A stretch of DNA of 64,000 bases from Icerya purchasi (GCA_039619475.1 CM077116.1:374614794-374678793); one strand, 5' to 3'. Positions 22,876-34,521 are shown, numbered from the stretch's first letter. Program-made: numbers and translations. Notes: generated from the sequence alone by a model not told the origin.

Positions 22876-23475
22876 TTATGTGAGTTCCGGGAGCAGTTCT
22901 AAATCCATACGTCTGAGTATCCTTTTAACACCAACAATTTGTTTATCACTTCGGATAGCGTTTAAAATTTCTTCATTTGAGTAGTCGGTAGGAACAGCAC
23001 AAATAACTCCGTACGGTACGGAAGACCGTTTGGTATAAAATATGATAATTGATTGAAATCTTCCCTGTTTTTTACCGTAGAGATTAAATTGTTTGCATTT
23101 TCGGCACTGTCGGATAACGCTTTTATTCTATTTACGTAATTTCTTTGAAAATAATGAACACTGTTAAACTTTGACAGAAACTTGCAAAAGATAAGTTTTT
23201 ATTATTCGATTGAATTATAATTATGTACGGAGCGGGATGAATATCAGAGCAAAAAAGATTATCCTTATTAGCAAACGAAAAATCTTGTCTTTTAATATTA
23301 TTACTATCTTTATTATTAGTATGAGAGACGACGTCATTGTTAGAATTATCATTAGCTTTAACTTGGTTTGTGTTGTCACAATTACTATAACTGATGTTAT
23401 TACTATTATTAGCCGATGTAAAAGACGAATTAATGTTATACTGTGAATTGATACTTATCTCAGAACGCCCTGGTC
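22876..23475 (-). pseudogene. Gag (ORF1) relic of an I-like retrotransposon
   Basis: Minus strand. An Asn-rich frame (...NNSNNISYSNCDNTNQ...) leads into SDIHPAPYIIIIQSN and, after a frameshift, to GVICAVPTDYSNEEILNAIR followed by GVKRILRRM. The same order occurs in the plus-strand copy at 26430-27590: Asn-rich run, HPRPYSIIVEYN, GVISGVDPSFSEEEILQGLE, SSIRRILR. It therefore looks like a second, older copy of the same gag family. It ends at a TAA (22878-22876) before any zinc knuckles. Confidence 0.7.
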
Positions 23476-23710
23476 AAAAACGCTCATATTGTCTTATCGG
23501 TATGCATGAATATAATTGATAATTTACAAGTTGAAATTTACATAAAATAACTCGGCAGCACTATGAGAAATAAATGCGAAATCACTTGTAACATGCAAAA
23601 TGCAGATCAAGTAGAAAAAATGTAATACGAATAAATAAAAATTCGTACATCCCCCAGTAAAAGATAAAAGTGTTAACAACAAAAGAAAAATAAAAAAGAA
23701 AAAAAAAATT

Positions 23711-24310
23711 ATATGTGACCCGGTCTATTAAAAGAGACCCATCGTCCAAAAAATCGATTTTTACTTTTTTGACATTTCTCATAGGAAAAAGTACGTTCTT
23801 TTCAATGAAACAACTTGTAGATTTCTAGATTTAATATTTATTTTTCAAATTGATTTTAAAAACGAACATGAAAAGTTGACAAAATATAAAAAAACAGTGA
23901 AAGGGTATGAAATGCTATTTTGTTACAATAAATTCCTCTTCCTACGGCTCTTTTTTTTGAATTGTAACTTTAGATTTTTTTCTCGTTACTAACCTCTGCT
24001 TAACTGAGGGAGTCTTCTCGTTTTGCTCTTTCACGAGCATGGTTTAGCGTTTTTTTCGGGTAATGCAGCTTTTGTTTTGTTCTCCGTTCCTGATCCATCA
24101 AAATTTTAGTCCTTTTTCGTTTCTGGAGCCACCTTTTTTTAGGCAATGGAGCTACATCGTCGGCTTTTGTGATGTTAGAAACGAAATCTTGAATGCTATT
24201 AAACAACGCGCGAGCACACTGTTACTGATTATTTTGTTTAACTGCTGTTTTCTTGAAAATTCGTTTTTAGGCGACAGGCTCCTTTTAGTAGACCGGGTTA
24301 CATATATATA
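23711..24310. mobile_element. Unclassified TIR element of about 0.6 kb
   Basis: Left end TATATGTGACCCGGTCTATT, right end (other strand) TATATGTAACCCGGTCTACT; the similarity extends inward for about 40 bp with mismatches. A minus frame at 24206-24000 encodes a Lys/Arg-rich segment (KKRWLQKRKRTKILMDQERR) ending in a stop, possibly the tail of a transposase. No clear target duplication beyond TA-rich flanks, so the superfamily is unknown. Confidence 0.5.
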
Positions 24311-24321
24311 TATATATATAT

Positions 24322-25815
24322 TCTGGGCGAGTCGAGGCCGCTTGTATCGCTGCTTTGCTAGTAGGGTTTTTACCCAAAGGCTAAGGGAAACAACTCTGAC
24401 AGAAAACAAACATAGCTGCCTTGCGGTTTAGGATGTTTATTCAATGGCTAAGGGAGTAAACCCTAACAGAAAATCTGGTGAAAGGAAACGGAAAACCACC
24501 ACCGTAGATTTCCTAGTATAAATGATGGCATGTGAAAGATCTGGTAATAATGCTGCACCCACGGGACGCACCGGAAACAGTGTGTCGGGCAATCGGCGAT
24601 CTCCTGCAGTAATGCAGAGGGATTCGAGTTCCTCTGCGCTCAGTCGGGTACAGAACTCTGCAGGAGGGAACACACATGCATCGAGGAAACGGTTTTGAAA
24701 AAAATACAAAATTGGAACATGGAATGTGAGATCAATGAGTTTGGCAGACTAGCGAATTTAAAACAAGAAATGGAAAGATTGAAGGTGGATATCCTTGGAG
24801 TAAGTAAAGTAAGATGATCAGAAAATGGCGACATGTGGAGTGAAGATTACAGATTTATATATTGCGGCGCTACGGATTTAATGACAGGAGTTGGATTCCT
24901 CTTAATAAGCGAATAGCAAATAGCGTCAAAAGTGTTTGTGGATATAATGAAAGAACCATTTTAATAAAATTCGAATCGGAACCTAAAGATCTAGTTTTAA
25001 TACATATTTATATGCCAACGAGTGCACACACAGATGAAGAAATTGAAGAGGTATACCAACAGATATATAGAAGAAATATTAATGGATGTAGATGTTAAAG
25101 ACAATTTAATGATTTTAGGGTATTGGAATGCGGTAGTCGGAGAGGAAGAAATAAGGGATGTGGTAGGAAAATTTGGACTGGGAAAACGTAATAAGAGAGG
25201 GGAACGTCTGGTAGAATTCTGTATCTGCCATGACTTAAGCATAACTAACACAATGTTCGACCAACCAAAAAGAAGAAAATATACTTCGAGTGCCCCCGGT
25301 AATATTGAAAGATATCAGTTGGACTATATCTTAGGATGCAGTAGGTACCGCAACTAAGTGAAGGTTTTCAAAAGTTTTCCATGACAAGCCAGTTACGGAT
25401 GAAAAAGAAAAGAAGAAACAGCACTTTATCGATGAGAAATGGAATTACATTAAACAGAAAATAATTAAAAGTGCGGAAAAATAAATAGGCAAAGAAGAAT
25501 AAATAATTTATAAGTCATGGGTAACTAAAAGAATATTACATTTAATGGAATTAAGAAGAATGGCTAAGTTAAATAATAACCAGCAGGAATATAAGAAATA
25601 TAGAAATATGGTAAACAGAGGAATTTGGAAAGCCAAGGAAAAATGGATCGGCGAACAGTGTAAAACTATAGATGAAAACATATGAAAAAGTACAATATAG
25701 AAAAGGCTTATAATGATATGAAAAGACACTTCTCAAGTAAAAGGAAGAAACTAAGCACTTTAAGAGACATAAACGGCAAGCTGTTAGTTGAAAATAAGGA
25801 TATTCAAAAAAGATG
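24322..25815 (+). mobile_element. RTE-like retrotransposon, endonuclease half
   Basis: The plus strand starts in a relatively GC-rich leader with an imperfect repeat (GGCTAAGGG...ACAGAAAA, twice). From about 24708 an APE-type endonuclease reads IGTWNVRSM, then (with stops) ERLKVDILGVSKVR, GVGFLLIS, and a clean stretch at 25022-25357 with NLMILGYWNAVVGEEE, GKFGLGKRNKRGERL and RYQLDYILG. The GDFN-type motif is changed to GYWN. The layout is that of RTE/BovB elements. It continues decayed to RWQQY at about 25826 and then meets unrelated I-like sequence, so the reverse transcriptase is missing. Confidence 0.8.
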
Positions 25816-26170
25816 GCAACAATACTAGTTTTCCCTTAGTTTCCTCTTCCTATTATCTTCTTTACATTAATGATGCAGTTGTCTACGACTTTTATCATGT
25901 TTTATTTGAATGTTCTTTTCTTTCTGCTGAATATTTTGGTTTTTTTCACATTTGTTTAAGCTTATGTCTCTTGCTTATTTATCGCTCCTCTTACGACCCG
26001 CTCCTTTTGTCCCCTATCTGTTGTGTCTACTATTGATTCTTTTGTATTAAAAATTTCTGATCGAATTAGATACTATTAACAACCACTCCCTTCTATGGTT
26101 TTTGGGCAAAGGTCTCTGGTTGCCAGGCTTATTATAATCATCTATATCCTGAGAAATGTAGAGATTCGAC
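25816..26170 (+). mobile_element. I-like element, 3' terminal fragment
   Basis: Plus strand: LYINDAVVYDFYHVLFECSFLSAEYFG, the C-terminal Cys/His block of the I-like family seen at 29690 and 62600, followed by a non-coding 3' part with TTTTTGGGCAAAGGTCTCTG. It abuts the truncated RTE on the left and the A-tail of a minus-strand relative at 26171 on the right. Confidence 0.7.
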
Positions 26171-26429
26171 CTTTTTTTTTTTTTTTTAATGGGCCCATCA
26201 AATAAGAACCTTTACCCAGAAACAATTAGAAACAAAAAGGGAAAGTTATATAATAAGACGATCAGATATTATAAATAGGAGGGTAACAATAGCAATTGAC
26301 AAGCCGGAAGTAGTGGCTGTGTTTGTGATAAGCGATTGTTCGTTCTCGTTGTTTATCACATAACAATTGTTCTCCGATAACATCACCTTCGATTTCTTCG
26401 GCATTTCGTAGCCGATAAAACCGGTCAGA

Positions 26430-28055
26430 TTGTTCCAATTTAACCATTCTGCGTTTGTCTTTCGCCTGCTCATCTCAACATCTTACATTTTTAGTTTATC
26501 TTTCGCTACTTCAGGGTCCTCCAAAGATACAAAATCAATTTTAAAAAATCTAGTCCCCAACCTGATGGAGGTTGACGCTGTCGTAAAGCGTAAACCTTCC
26601 GGCCCTCTTTCGCCGATTGTGTCTTTGCCTAGCAAGGATCTTCGGCTGTATCAAACCGACCTGCTCAATCTCCTCATTAATATAATTAATATCAGTAACA
26701 ATAATAATAATAATAATAATAATAATAACGAAACCGTCACCAAAGCTGTCGAAAATTTTAGTATCAAAAATAATAGCAACAACGGAAGTAAGAACAATAT
26801 CAATAACAGCAATAATAACCTTGCTAAAAACAGTAGCAACGAACATAGTAAGAATAAGAACATTAATAATAATGACAGTAATGATAATAATAATATGGAT
26901 GGCTTTAACAATCCTTTATCTACAAGCTCTCAGGATAATAATAATGATAATAAGTATAAATAATAGTATTAATTTAATTCACAATAGTTCTGAGGTCTAT
27001 CCCTCCGGCCATCCAAGACCTTATTCTATAATTGTAGAATATAATTCAATTCTAAATAATATTGGGAATTATCATCCGTTGGCGGTGGCTCGACTTCTTG
27101 GTACAGTCTCTTCTTCCTTTTCTAATATTACTACCCTAGGACGTATATCTGCTTTATTTCCTTCAATTCTTTCTGCTAACTCTTTACTTCAGAACTCATT
27201 CTTTTTTGCTCTTCACAATTTAAAAGTTTTTATCCCAGTTAATTCCCTTTATAAATTGGGTGTTATTTCTGGAGTTGATCCTTCCTTCTCCGAAGAGGAA
27301 ATCTTGCAGGGGCTTGAATCGTCTATTCCCGTTTCCTCTATTAGACGCATCTTAAGAACCTCCGAAGGAATAAAGATACTCTTAAAACAATTGAAATCAA
27401 ACTTACCAAATCCTCCCTTCCAGAATTTATCTCCATTTTTAAACTTCGTTTTCAAGTTCTTCTTAGCGTCAGGCCTTCTACACAATGCTCCAAATGTTTC
27501 TTATTTGGTCATATTAAGAGGTACTGCCGCAGTTCTTATACTGCCTGCTCCCACTGCTCCTCTAAGTATTCTTTCTCTCACTGTCTGAATATCCAAAATC
27601 CTCCTGTTTGTCGTAGTTGTAAAGGTGATCACTGTTCATATGATTGTAGATGTTCTGAGTAGATTAGACAAAAGAACATCAAAAGGATCATGGCGTATGA
27701 AAATCTGTCTTTCCATGAAGCTTCTAAGCTCAAGGATAATTCGTTAGTCCCTCAAGCCTTTTCATGTGCAAATCGCGCATCGGTTTCTGTTCTTCTTCAA
27801 AATACTCACAATTCTCCTATTATTCATTCTTCATCTCCAGCTAAATCTTTAACGTTCCGTAAAACAAAACCGCCTAAATTTTCTTTTAAGCCTGCTCACC
27901 ATTTTCCTTCTCCTCCTACCTATCGTATTCGTTCTCCTTCAAATGGATGGGTATTAAGTAAACCCAACTCATTCTTTAGTAGCGATTCTTCAATCACTCC
28001 TTCTAACTTTCCTTCTTTTTCTGAATTTCTCCTTCCATCAATAATCTCTCAGTAG
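26430..28055 (+). pseudogene. I-like gag (ORF1) with poly-Asn tract and zinc knuckles
   Basis: Reads MFQFNHSAFVFR..., then a block KRKPSGPLSPIVSLPSKDL, an Asn-rich low-complexity run encoded by AAT/AAC repeats (about 26695-26960), a frameshift near 26960, then GHPRPYSIIVEYN, SFSEEEILQGLESSIPVSSI and three Cys/His knuckles at about 27488-27655 (CSKCFLFGHIKRYC; CSHCSSKYSFSHC; CRSCKGDHCSYDC). A Ser/Pro-rich tail follows to 28055. The order is typical of I/R1-type ORF1, a nucleic-acid-binding protein. Confidence 0.8.
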
Positions 28056-28339
28056 CCATCTTGGACTTGATATCATCCTTTAACATTGACTCCTCTTAAA
28101 ACTTTATTAACTTTCTTACCACTTTCCTCTCCGGTAACTTTCCCCTTAGATAATTTTTGTTTATTTCATCACCTTCGCCCTCGCAAATACATTTTTTCTT
28201 CACCTTCTATATTAACTTTAACTCTGTTGTATCTTAATTCTCTTCTTATATACTTTCCTTTTTCTTTTATATCTCTTTCCCTCTTCTTCATTTTTCAATA
28301 TGTCCTTTTAATTTAACATCCTCCAGTGTCATACCCTTT

Positions 28340-29100
28340 AGGCTAATAGATTTGCTTTGAAGAGTTTATTCGATATACATAAAATTCATATTGCCTTAAT
28401 TTCCGAATCATGGCTCAAACAATCTGAAACATTTTATCTTAAAGATTTCTCCATGGTTCGTTCTGATAGAATAGGCGGCTATGTAGGTCTGCCATCCTTA
28501 TTCGGAATAACTTACATTTCCAATTCCATATTGTACACTTTTTCTTCAGTGTCACCTTCTCATGATCTGAACGTAGTTCACATTTCTATTCCTTCCATCT
28601 TTCCCCGCCTAATAAACATAGTCTGCACGTACTTTCCTCCTAACTTTAATCTCAACAATTCTCTCATTCCCTATTTTCTTAATAGTATTCATTCCCTCTT
28701 TTTTATTGGAGGCGATTAGAACGCTCACTCTCCTCTTTGGGGCTGTTCTGGTCGAAACAGTAATAGAGCGGTTTTTGAAAACATTATCCTCGGGCCCAAT
28801 CTTATTCTGCTTAATGATCAATCTTCTACTGTATACAAAAGTCCTTTCATTTTTAGCGCAGTCCATCTCTCCTTTTCTTCTCTTGCTCTTGCTCTTAACT
28901 GTTCCTGGATAACTCTTGATGGTACTTCTGGAAGTGACCAGGTCCTATCATTATATCGTTCAAGAGTCTTCCTCCAACATCTTTTTACTTCAAGCCCCCC
29001 TTTGCCTCCAAATAGTGTATCCTCAAAACTAATTGGGAACAATTTAGCCGTTCTGTTGACTCTTCTCTTTCCCTTTCGCACCATAACTTAGATCTTATTT
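28340..29100 (+). pseudogene. I-like endonuclease domain
   Basis: Plus strand: FDIHKIHIALISESWLK, then IGGYVGLPSLFGI, VVHISIPSIFP, and FFIGGD-stop-NAHSPLWG, where the GDFNAH motif has its Phe codon replaced by TAG (near 28718). Continues NRAVFENIILGPNLILLNDQ and WITLDGTSGSDQV. APE-type nuclease that would nick the target; inactive as it stands. Confidence 0.8.
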
Positions 29101-30299
29101 GAAAGTACAATTACTTTACTGATTCCATCTTACTCGCCCTTTCTTCCTCATCCCCTCCTGCTCCAGTTCCTCCAAAACTCGCTGTCATACATTTTCATCC
29201 TTATGGTGGAACGATAATTGCAGGGTGGCTTTGGAGGTCAGCATCGCTACTTTTAGAACCTTCCGTCACTGTTCTTCCTTTTTAAATTTTATTGACCACA
29301 GGAAAGCTAACGCTAGAGCCAGATACATTCTAAAACAAGTCAAGAAGGAATCTTAGAGAAATTTGTTCTCTTCCTTTTCTCGGACCATTCCTATATCCCA
29401 AATTTGGAGAATGGCCAAGGCCTTCAAATTTCCCAAATCGGGACACCCTTCTTATCTTAATATCTCTTCTGACATACTTGAATCCTTTATTGACACTCTG
29501 GCTCCTAGTTATGTTCCTTCCTTCGGTAAAGTAAGTTCTCCTTTTCTTTCTCTCGCAGGTTCATCTCATTTTCTCACTTCTGATTTCCATTTTTCTTCGT
29601 TTCAACTATAATTGCCTTCCTTTGTCTACTTTTCGTTTTTCTATGGTTTTTTCTCCATATTGTATTTTTCATCCTTTGGATCACGACTGCGTTTGTGATG
29701 CGGATCATATTCTCTTTGAATGTTCTGTTCTTGTGCAGGAGCTCTCCCTTCTCTACACTAAGTTTTTGCATCTTAGACTGCCTACTCCTTTTTGCGCTTC
29801 CCTTTCTGTCACCAGATATTGTTCCAGCTTTAGGAGAGTTAATTTCCTCTATTTCTCTATATATTAAAATTTAATCCTTTTATTCCTAATTCTTGTATGA
29901 TGGGTCATTGCCCTTGGTTGGCGTTCCCAAAAAAACGAAAAAAAAACAAAAAAAAACAATAGCAATGATAAGAAGTGTAGAAGGAAAATACAGGATATAC
30001 CGGGCATAATAAGGAGCTGGAAGCCCGGGTTTAAGCAAATGGGAGTACAGAGCTGAAAGCTCCACGAAAAGAGCTGGGCACTCATATAACCCGTTCGATA
30101 ATACTCTCAGTTAATAAATTCAGATAAAATGATTTTAATATAATTTTAATATTCTAGCGTAACTGGATCCGGCCTTGATTTTATTTTAAATTATTTACAT
30201 TTATTTCATTAAAATCTAGAAAAAAAATGTCAGTGACGTCCCCAATTCCTAACATACATGGCTTATACTGCTTCCTTAAGTACAGTTATAAGTAAGAGC

Positions 30300-31150
30300 T
30301 TTTAAAATTTTTTTTATAATGGCGCCATAGTTACTGTGGCCAGAGGGACCAAACATAGCATATGATTAAATTAAATTATAGATATTATTTAGTTTGAGAA
30401 ATGATAATGTTTTTCTGATTTCATGGAGATCACCGAATAAGGCAGTTTGGGTAGTAGTAGAAGGATAGATTGAATATTTGGTGCAGCCGGAAAGGATATG
30501 CTCTATGACTCTAGTATCGGTAGAGTGGAGCGTCGGTACGATCCAAGAGGTGTTTGTGCTTTAGCGCTGTACGGCCGATGTGCAGTTTGTTAAAACAACG
30601 TCGTCACGTCTTGATGTCATGATAATGTTCCAGGGTGCAGTAGTAGGCTTGATTCTTCGCAGCTTATTTGCAAGCGACTGTTCTTCTCAGGAACGGCTCC
30701 ATTGTAACTGGAACTGGGTTTTTGTTGTTTTATAAAGATCCTTCTATGGAACTGCAACCGATGATAATAAGGCTTTCCCTATTGTTCGTTTTGCAGCTAA
30801 ATCGGCTGTAATGTTTTCATTTATCTTTGAATGTCCTGGTAGCCAACATATTGCTATGTCCATAGTCGAGCTAATACCCAAATAGTGGACAATTGGGTTT
30901 TTCGGGATAGCATGCCATTCATTAATCGCATTGACGGGCTGTAATGAGTCTGTGAATACGATAATACGATTGTAGTTCTGATCTATCGTGGATTCCATGG
31001 CTAATTTGATCACAATTAATTTCCCGGCATTACCGACAGTTCCATTGGAAGTGCGTAGCTGTAATTTGCTGTCGATGTACAAAGGAGCATCCAGTACCTT
31101 CGATGTTTCATGCAACATCCGTGTGATATTTTTCATGCGGACTGTATTCT
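30300..31150 (-). mobile_element. I-like element 3' part with RNase H (second lineage)
   Basis: Minus strand. A 130-codon frame (31136-30744) holds late RNase H motifs: IIVFTDSLQPVNAI and DIAICWLPGHSKINENITAD. Downstream, decayed text LANKLRRIKPTTAPW, SRRDDVVLTN and RVIEHILSGC matches the C-terminal region of I elements, ending in a 3' region with a short A tract near 30310. The motif spelling differs clearly from the I-like family at 4287, 26297 and 61846, so it is a separate lineage, closer in style to the fragment at 57883. It is 5'-truncated at about 31150. Confidence 0.75.
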
Positions 31151-32215
31151 TTCAATGTGTTCGTATATGACAAGAACGTATCAGATTTTGTAGTGTTGAT
31201 CAACGCTATGTTACACCGTATTTTCGAATTCTACGTTTAAAAAATATTGCTTTGCTAAATTCTACAATAAATACTGACTGATAATGCAGTAAAATCAAGT
31301 TAAGTCACTTTTAACGGCCAATAAAGTTATGTCCAATTAGAATAAAGATATGAAAATTAACGTTAGTTAATGTTTCGATTCATAATAAACTAATTGCAAA
31401 AAATTCCACTGTATCTGTGTTTTATAGAAAGTTTAAATTCGGATCGTATACAATAAAAAAGGAAAACGTGTGATTTTAGCTATTCAAAAGTTGGTTTAAT
31501 ATGTTCCTATAAGAACTCATACACAGATTCTTATCAAAAAGTACACATTCAGGCTACTTATTATTTTTAAAAAAATGAAGTTTATTCCTCCTTTTCCCGG
31601 TAGTGCACAGGATGCATTTAAAAATAGATATAGAAGTTTAATGTGTGTATAAAAAACCTCTTTGATTCAGCAGTGTCAAAAAGTTCCAATCACAGGCGCA
31701 TCTAGCTTTTGGTAGAACCAAAAAGAAAATATAATTAGAAATTTAAAAAAGATAAAAATAATCTACAGAAAAATACTTATGGATTTTTCATTATAGTCAA
31801 AGTTCTAAGCATTAAATAGTAGTAAAGCATAATATAAAAGAAATGAAATACTGATTCTGGTAGGCAAATACACCTCCTTTCACTTTTGCATGCTCATGTG
31901 TTATTTAAAGTGATAAAAATTAAATAACGGTACTTTGTTTAAAATGTGAAGAAGTGGATTCTTATTTTTGTATCTTTAAACGTAGTACCCAGATAGCACA
32001 AAGACATCTTTTAAAGGACGGATGTTACAAAGTGAGATGTCTTTAAGATGTCTTTTTCTGACCAAAAACAGACATCTTTAAGACGTCTTATAGATAAATT
32101 TAAAAGACGTTTTCAAGAAGTTTGCATATTTCATTTTTAAACTGCTCTTGTATAATACCTTCAGGATATTTTAATAACATACAAATTAAACTTTATAAAA
32201 CTTTTATATATGAGT

Positions 32216-33251
32216 TTATTGGTTATGCAAAGTTATGACGTTCCACTCCTCCTCTAAAGCGCTTTCTAGGACTGATTTGGATGTTATGCTATGTTCTCGT
32301 ATTCTGCGCTTCAGAATACTCCATAGATGTTCTATAAGGTTGAGGTCTGGAGACTGAGCAGGCCAATCTAGAAAGGCGACTCTCCTGTTTCTAAGCTAAC
32401 GCATCGTGGTCGTTGATTTATGACAGGGTGCATTATCTTGCTAAAATTTAATGTCGCCTAAATTAGTTTCACCAAAAATATGCGTCATCGAAGTCATAAG
32501 TACAGTTTCTAGTATATTTATGTACTTCCCATTTTGCCCACGCCGTTAGCCGCCATTCAACCTCAGATCATTATGCTACAGCCTCTGTATTTTACCGTAG
32601 GTAACACACAATTGGGGCTATATTCCTCGCCAACACGCCTCCTCGCGTAAGGTGTACCTGGGGTTTCAAATAATTGCAACAGTTGGAAAAATAAGCAATT
32701 ACCAAATTAGTTATTATTTTAACTAGAGCAAATTAAATCATGAGTTGCTATTGTCATTTAATAAAATAAATCATGTAGAAACTAACCTCAAAATTGGATT
32801 CATCAGACCATAACACATTGGACCAATCCTGTTCGCTGAAATGTTGATACTTCAGGGCCCACTCCAAGCACTTTTTCCTGTTAGCCTCGGTAATCAAGGG
32901 CTTCTTCCTAGTTTTGCAGCCCCTTAATCCAGCTTCTGCAAGTCTTCTTCTTACTGTTCGAGTGCTAATTGGAATCCCAGTCTCGTCAGACCAAGGAGCA
33001 GCGAGCTCTGATGATGTTTTCTTCCGATTTTTGAGAGACTTTCTGTCCTGTCGTGAAGTAGTCTTGCGTTTTCGACCCGTTCTCAGCTTGTTGGCATGGG
33101 AGCCAGTCTCCAAAAACCGTTTAATAGTGCTTTGCACTGCGCATCGGGAGTAATTCACTATTTTGGCTATCTCCACCTGAGACTTGCCTTATTCGTGTAA
33201 TATTTGAATTTTAATACGTTTTTCGATACCAATTTCACTTGATTTAGGCAT
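32216..33251 (-). pseudogene. Tc1-like transposase, DD34E, decayed
   Basis: Starts MPKSSEIGIEKRIKIQILHE-stop. A 140-codon piece (33176-32754) carries paired DNA-binding domains and reaches the first catalytic Asp (WSDESNFE). There the frame is broken by about 112 bp (32675-32786), after which EEYSPNCVLPTVKYRG resumes. Later FQQD is changed to F-stop-QDNAPCH and SPDLNLIEHLW follows 34 residues after the second Asp. Several stops; ends ...VITLHNQ-stop at 32216. Confidence 0.85.
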
Positions 33252-33534
33252 ATTTAACTAATTTTAAATAAATAAAATCCATACGAAAGGTTGCTCACGC
33301 TGAGAGAAGTAGGAATAGACTGATAACGAACTAACACGGTCTTTTCAAAATTCCCTTGTTTTCGATTTATCTCAAGTCAGATCTTTATTTGCGTGTAAAC
33401 GAGGCTATTTACTGTTCAGAGTCATTTCTAACAATAATTTCTATAATGTTGCTGAAGCAGTTTGCCTTTGGTTTAAATATATTTTCAGTGCTATGTAATT
33501 TGTTGGGGGCGCCTAATACTTATGACCAAGGCTG
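32216..33534 (-). mobile_element. Tc1-like transposon relic, one TIR left
   Basis: The transposase reads on the minus strand and a terminal sequence CAGCCTTGGTCATAAGTATT (other strand) is present at 33509-33534, followed by TA. The matching end was not found near 32000-32215, so the 3' side seems truncated. It lies inside the TIR element 31985-34142. Confidence 0.75.
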
Positions 33535-34521
33535 TATATACCCAAAATTATTTTGTAATACATATAATAGATCATTTTTAAATTGAAATAAAGAACTATT
33601 TGAAGCTACTGTGTTTTATATAATTATTTGTACATAAATAAAACCTAAAATAAATATTAAATTATAAATAAGACGAGACAATAAGTTCTTTTACAAAAAT
33701 ATATTTATGTACAATTATAATAATTATATATTAAACGTTATAAAACATGAAAGCACCGGCATGTTTTGGAATATAATTTTTACTGGTATTATAAATTAAA
33801 AAAATAATAAATTAAACTCATTTAAATTAATAATAATTCGAAATATTTCAAAATGAATAACATAACTTTAACATAATTGAAATTAGCTGAACATTGAAGT
33901 AAGAAAAACAATAAAAATATTCCTAAATTTAAAAATTTGAGCTAAACGTAGAGAGGAAATAAATATTAATTAAAAATTTAAACATAGATAAAGTGAAAAA
34001 TATATCGTAGTCTTACAAAGGGCATTAAACGACGCCTCAGAGACGTCTCTAAGAAAATGTCTTATAGACTTGTTTTTTTGCGGTCGTCAGACGTTCAGAC
34101 CACTTAAAGACCAAAAAAAGACGTCTTGTGCTTTGTGGGTATTGAATGAAATAGAGTAAATGGTCTCAAAAATGGATGCTTCAGCTGTAATACTGAATAA
34201 ATGTTAAAAAAATACAAATTTCATTTACATTTAGAAAAATGCCGATGCAAGGTTTAAAAAAAATTACAAATATAATCTTAGTCGATTTTTATTTTCCTAA
34301 CAAATGCTAAAGTTTAATTGTTAAGATAATTTTAATAAATAACTAAGTTCGCTAGAACAAAAAAATTGAAATTAATAAATTAGAGAAAAGGTTCATTACT
34401 TTAACCCTTTGACTACCATTGCGTTATATATGTCCCAGTAGGTGCCCAAAAACTAGAAAATAGTTCAATTCCCTTTGAAAACCGATATACGACTGTCCCA
34501 TTGGTTTTTCGTGCTCTCTAG

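Larger units (their letters stand above)
26297..29954 (+). mobile_element. I-like non-LTR retrotransposon with internal deletion, 3658 bp
   Basis: Flanked by the perfect 12-bp duplication AACAATAGCAAT (26285-26296 and 29955-29966) and ending in an A-rich tail (29928-29954). It contains a gag region (26430-28055), an endonuclease (28340-29100) and a linker with IWRMAKAFKFPKSGHPSYL, then jumps near 29570-29620 to the C-terminal CDADHILFECS block and 3' end. Reverse transcriptase and RNase H are absent. Left and right ends look genuine, so the internal deletion either preceded insertion or happened afterwards. Confidence 0.88.
26171..30085 (-). mobile_element. Older I-like 3' fragment, split by a younger insertion
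   Basis: Minus strand. Its own DNA is only 29955-30085 plus 26171-26296. The right part reads LYECPALFVELSALYSHLLK and ARYILYFPSTLLI; the left part continues VTLLFIISDRLII-stop, then a 3' region ending in an A tract (T run at 26171-26187 on plus). When the insert at 26297-29954 and one target duplication are ignored, the frame runs through without a break. It is truncated at about 30085. Confidence 0.85.
31985..34142. mobile_element. TIR element with repeated (A)GACGTCTT-type subterminal motifs
   Basis: The left end (ACCCAGATAGCACAAAGACA) and right end (other strand ACCCACAAAGCACAAGACGT) are inverted copies. Both subterminal regions (31990-32115, 34015-34135) are full of AAGAC(A/G)TCTT units. 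The interior is AT-rich and contains a Tc1-like relic. No clear target duplication. Superfamily not determined. Confidence 0.55.

Noticed and set aside
26550..26911. Minus-strand Leu/Ile/Val-rich frames, membrane-protein-like
   Set aside because: They are antisense to the AAT/AAC repeat coding the poly-Asn tract of the gag ORF.
32658..32786. Intron in the Tc1 transposase (GTTAGT...CCCCAG)
   Set aside because: Joining at that acceptor puts the following EEYSPN segment out of frame.
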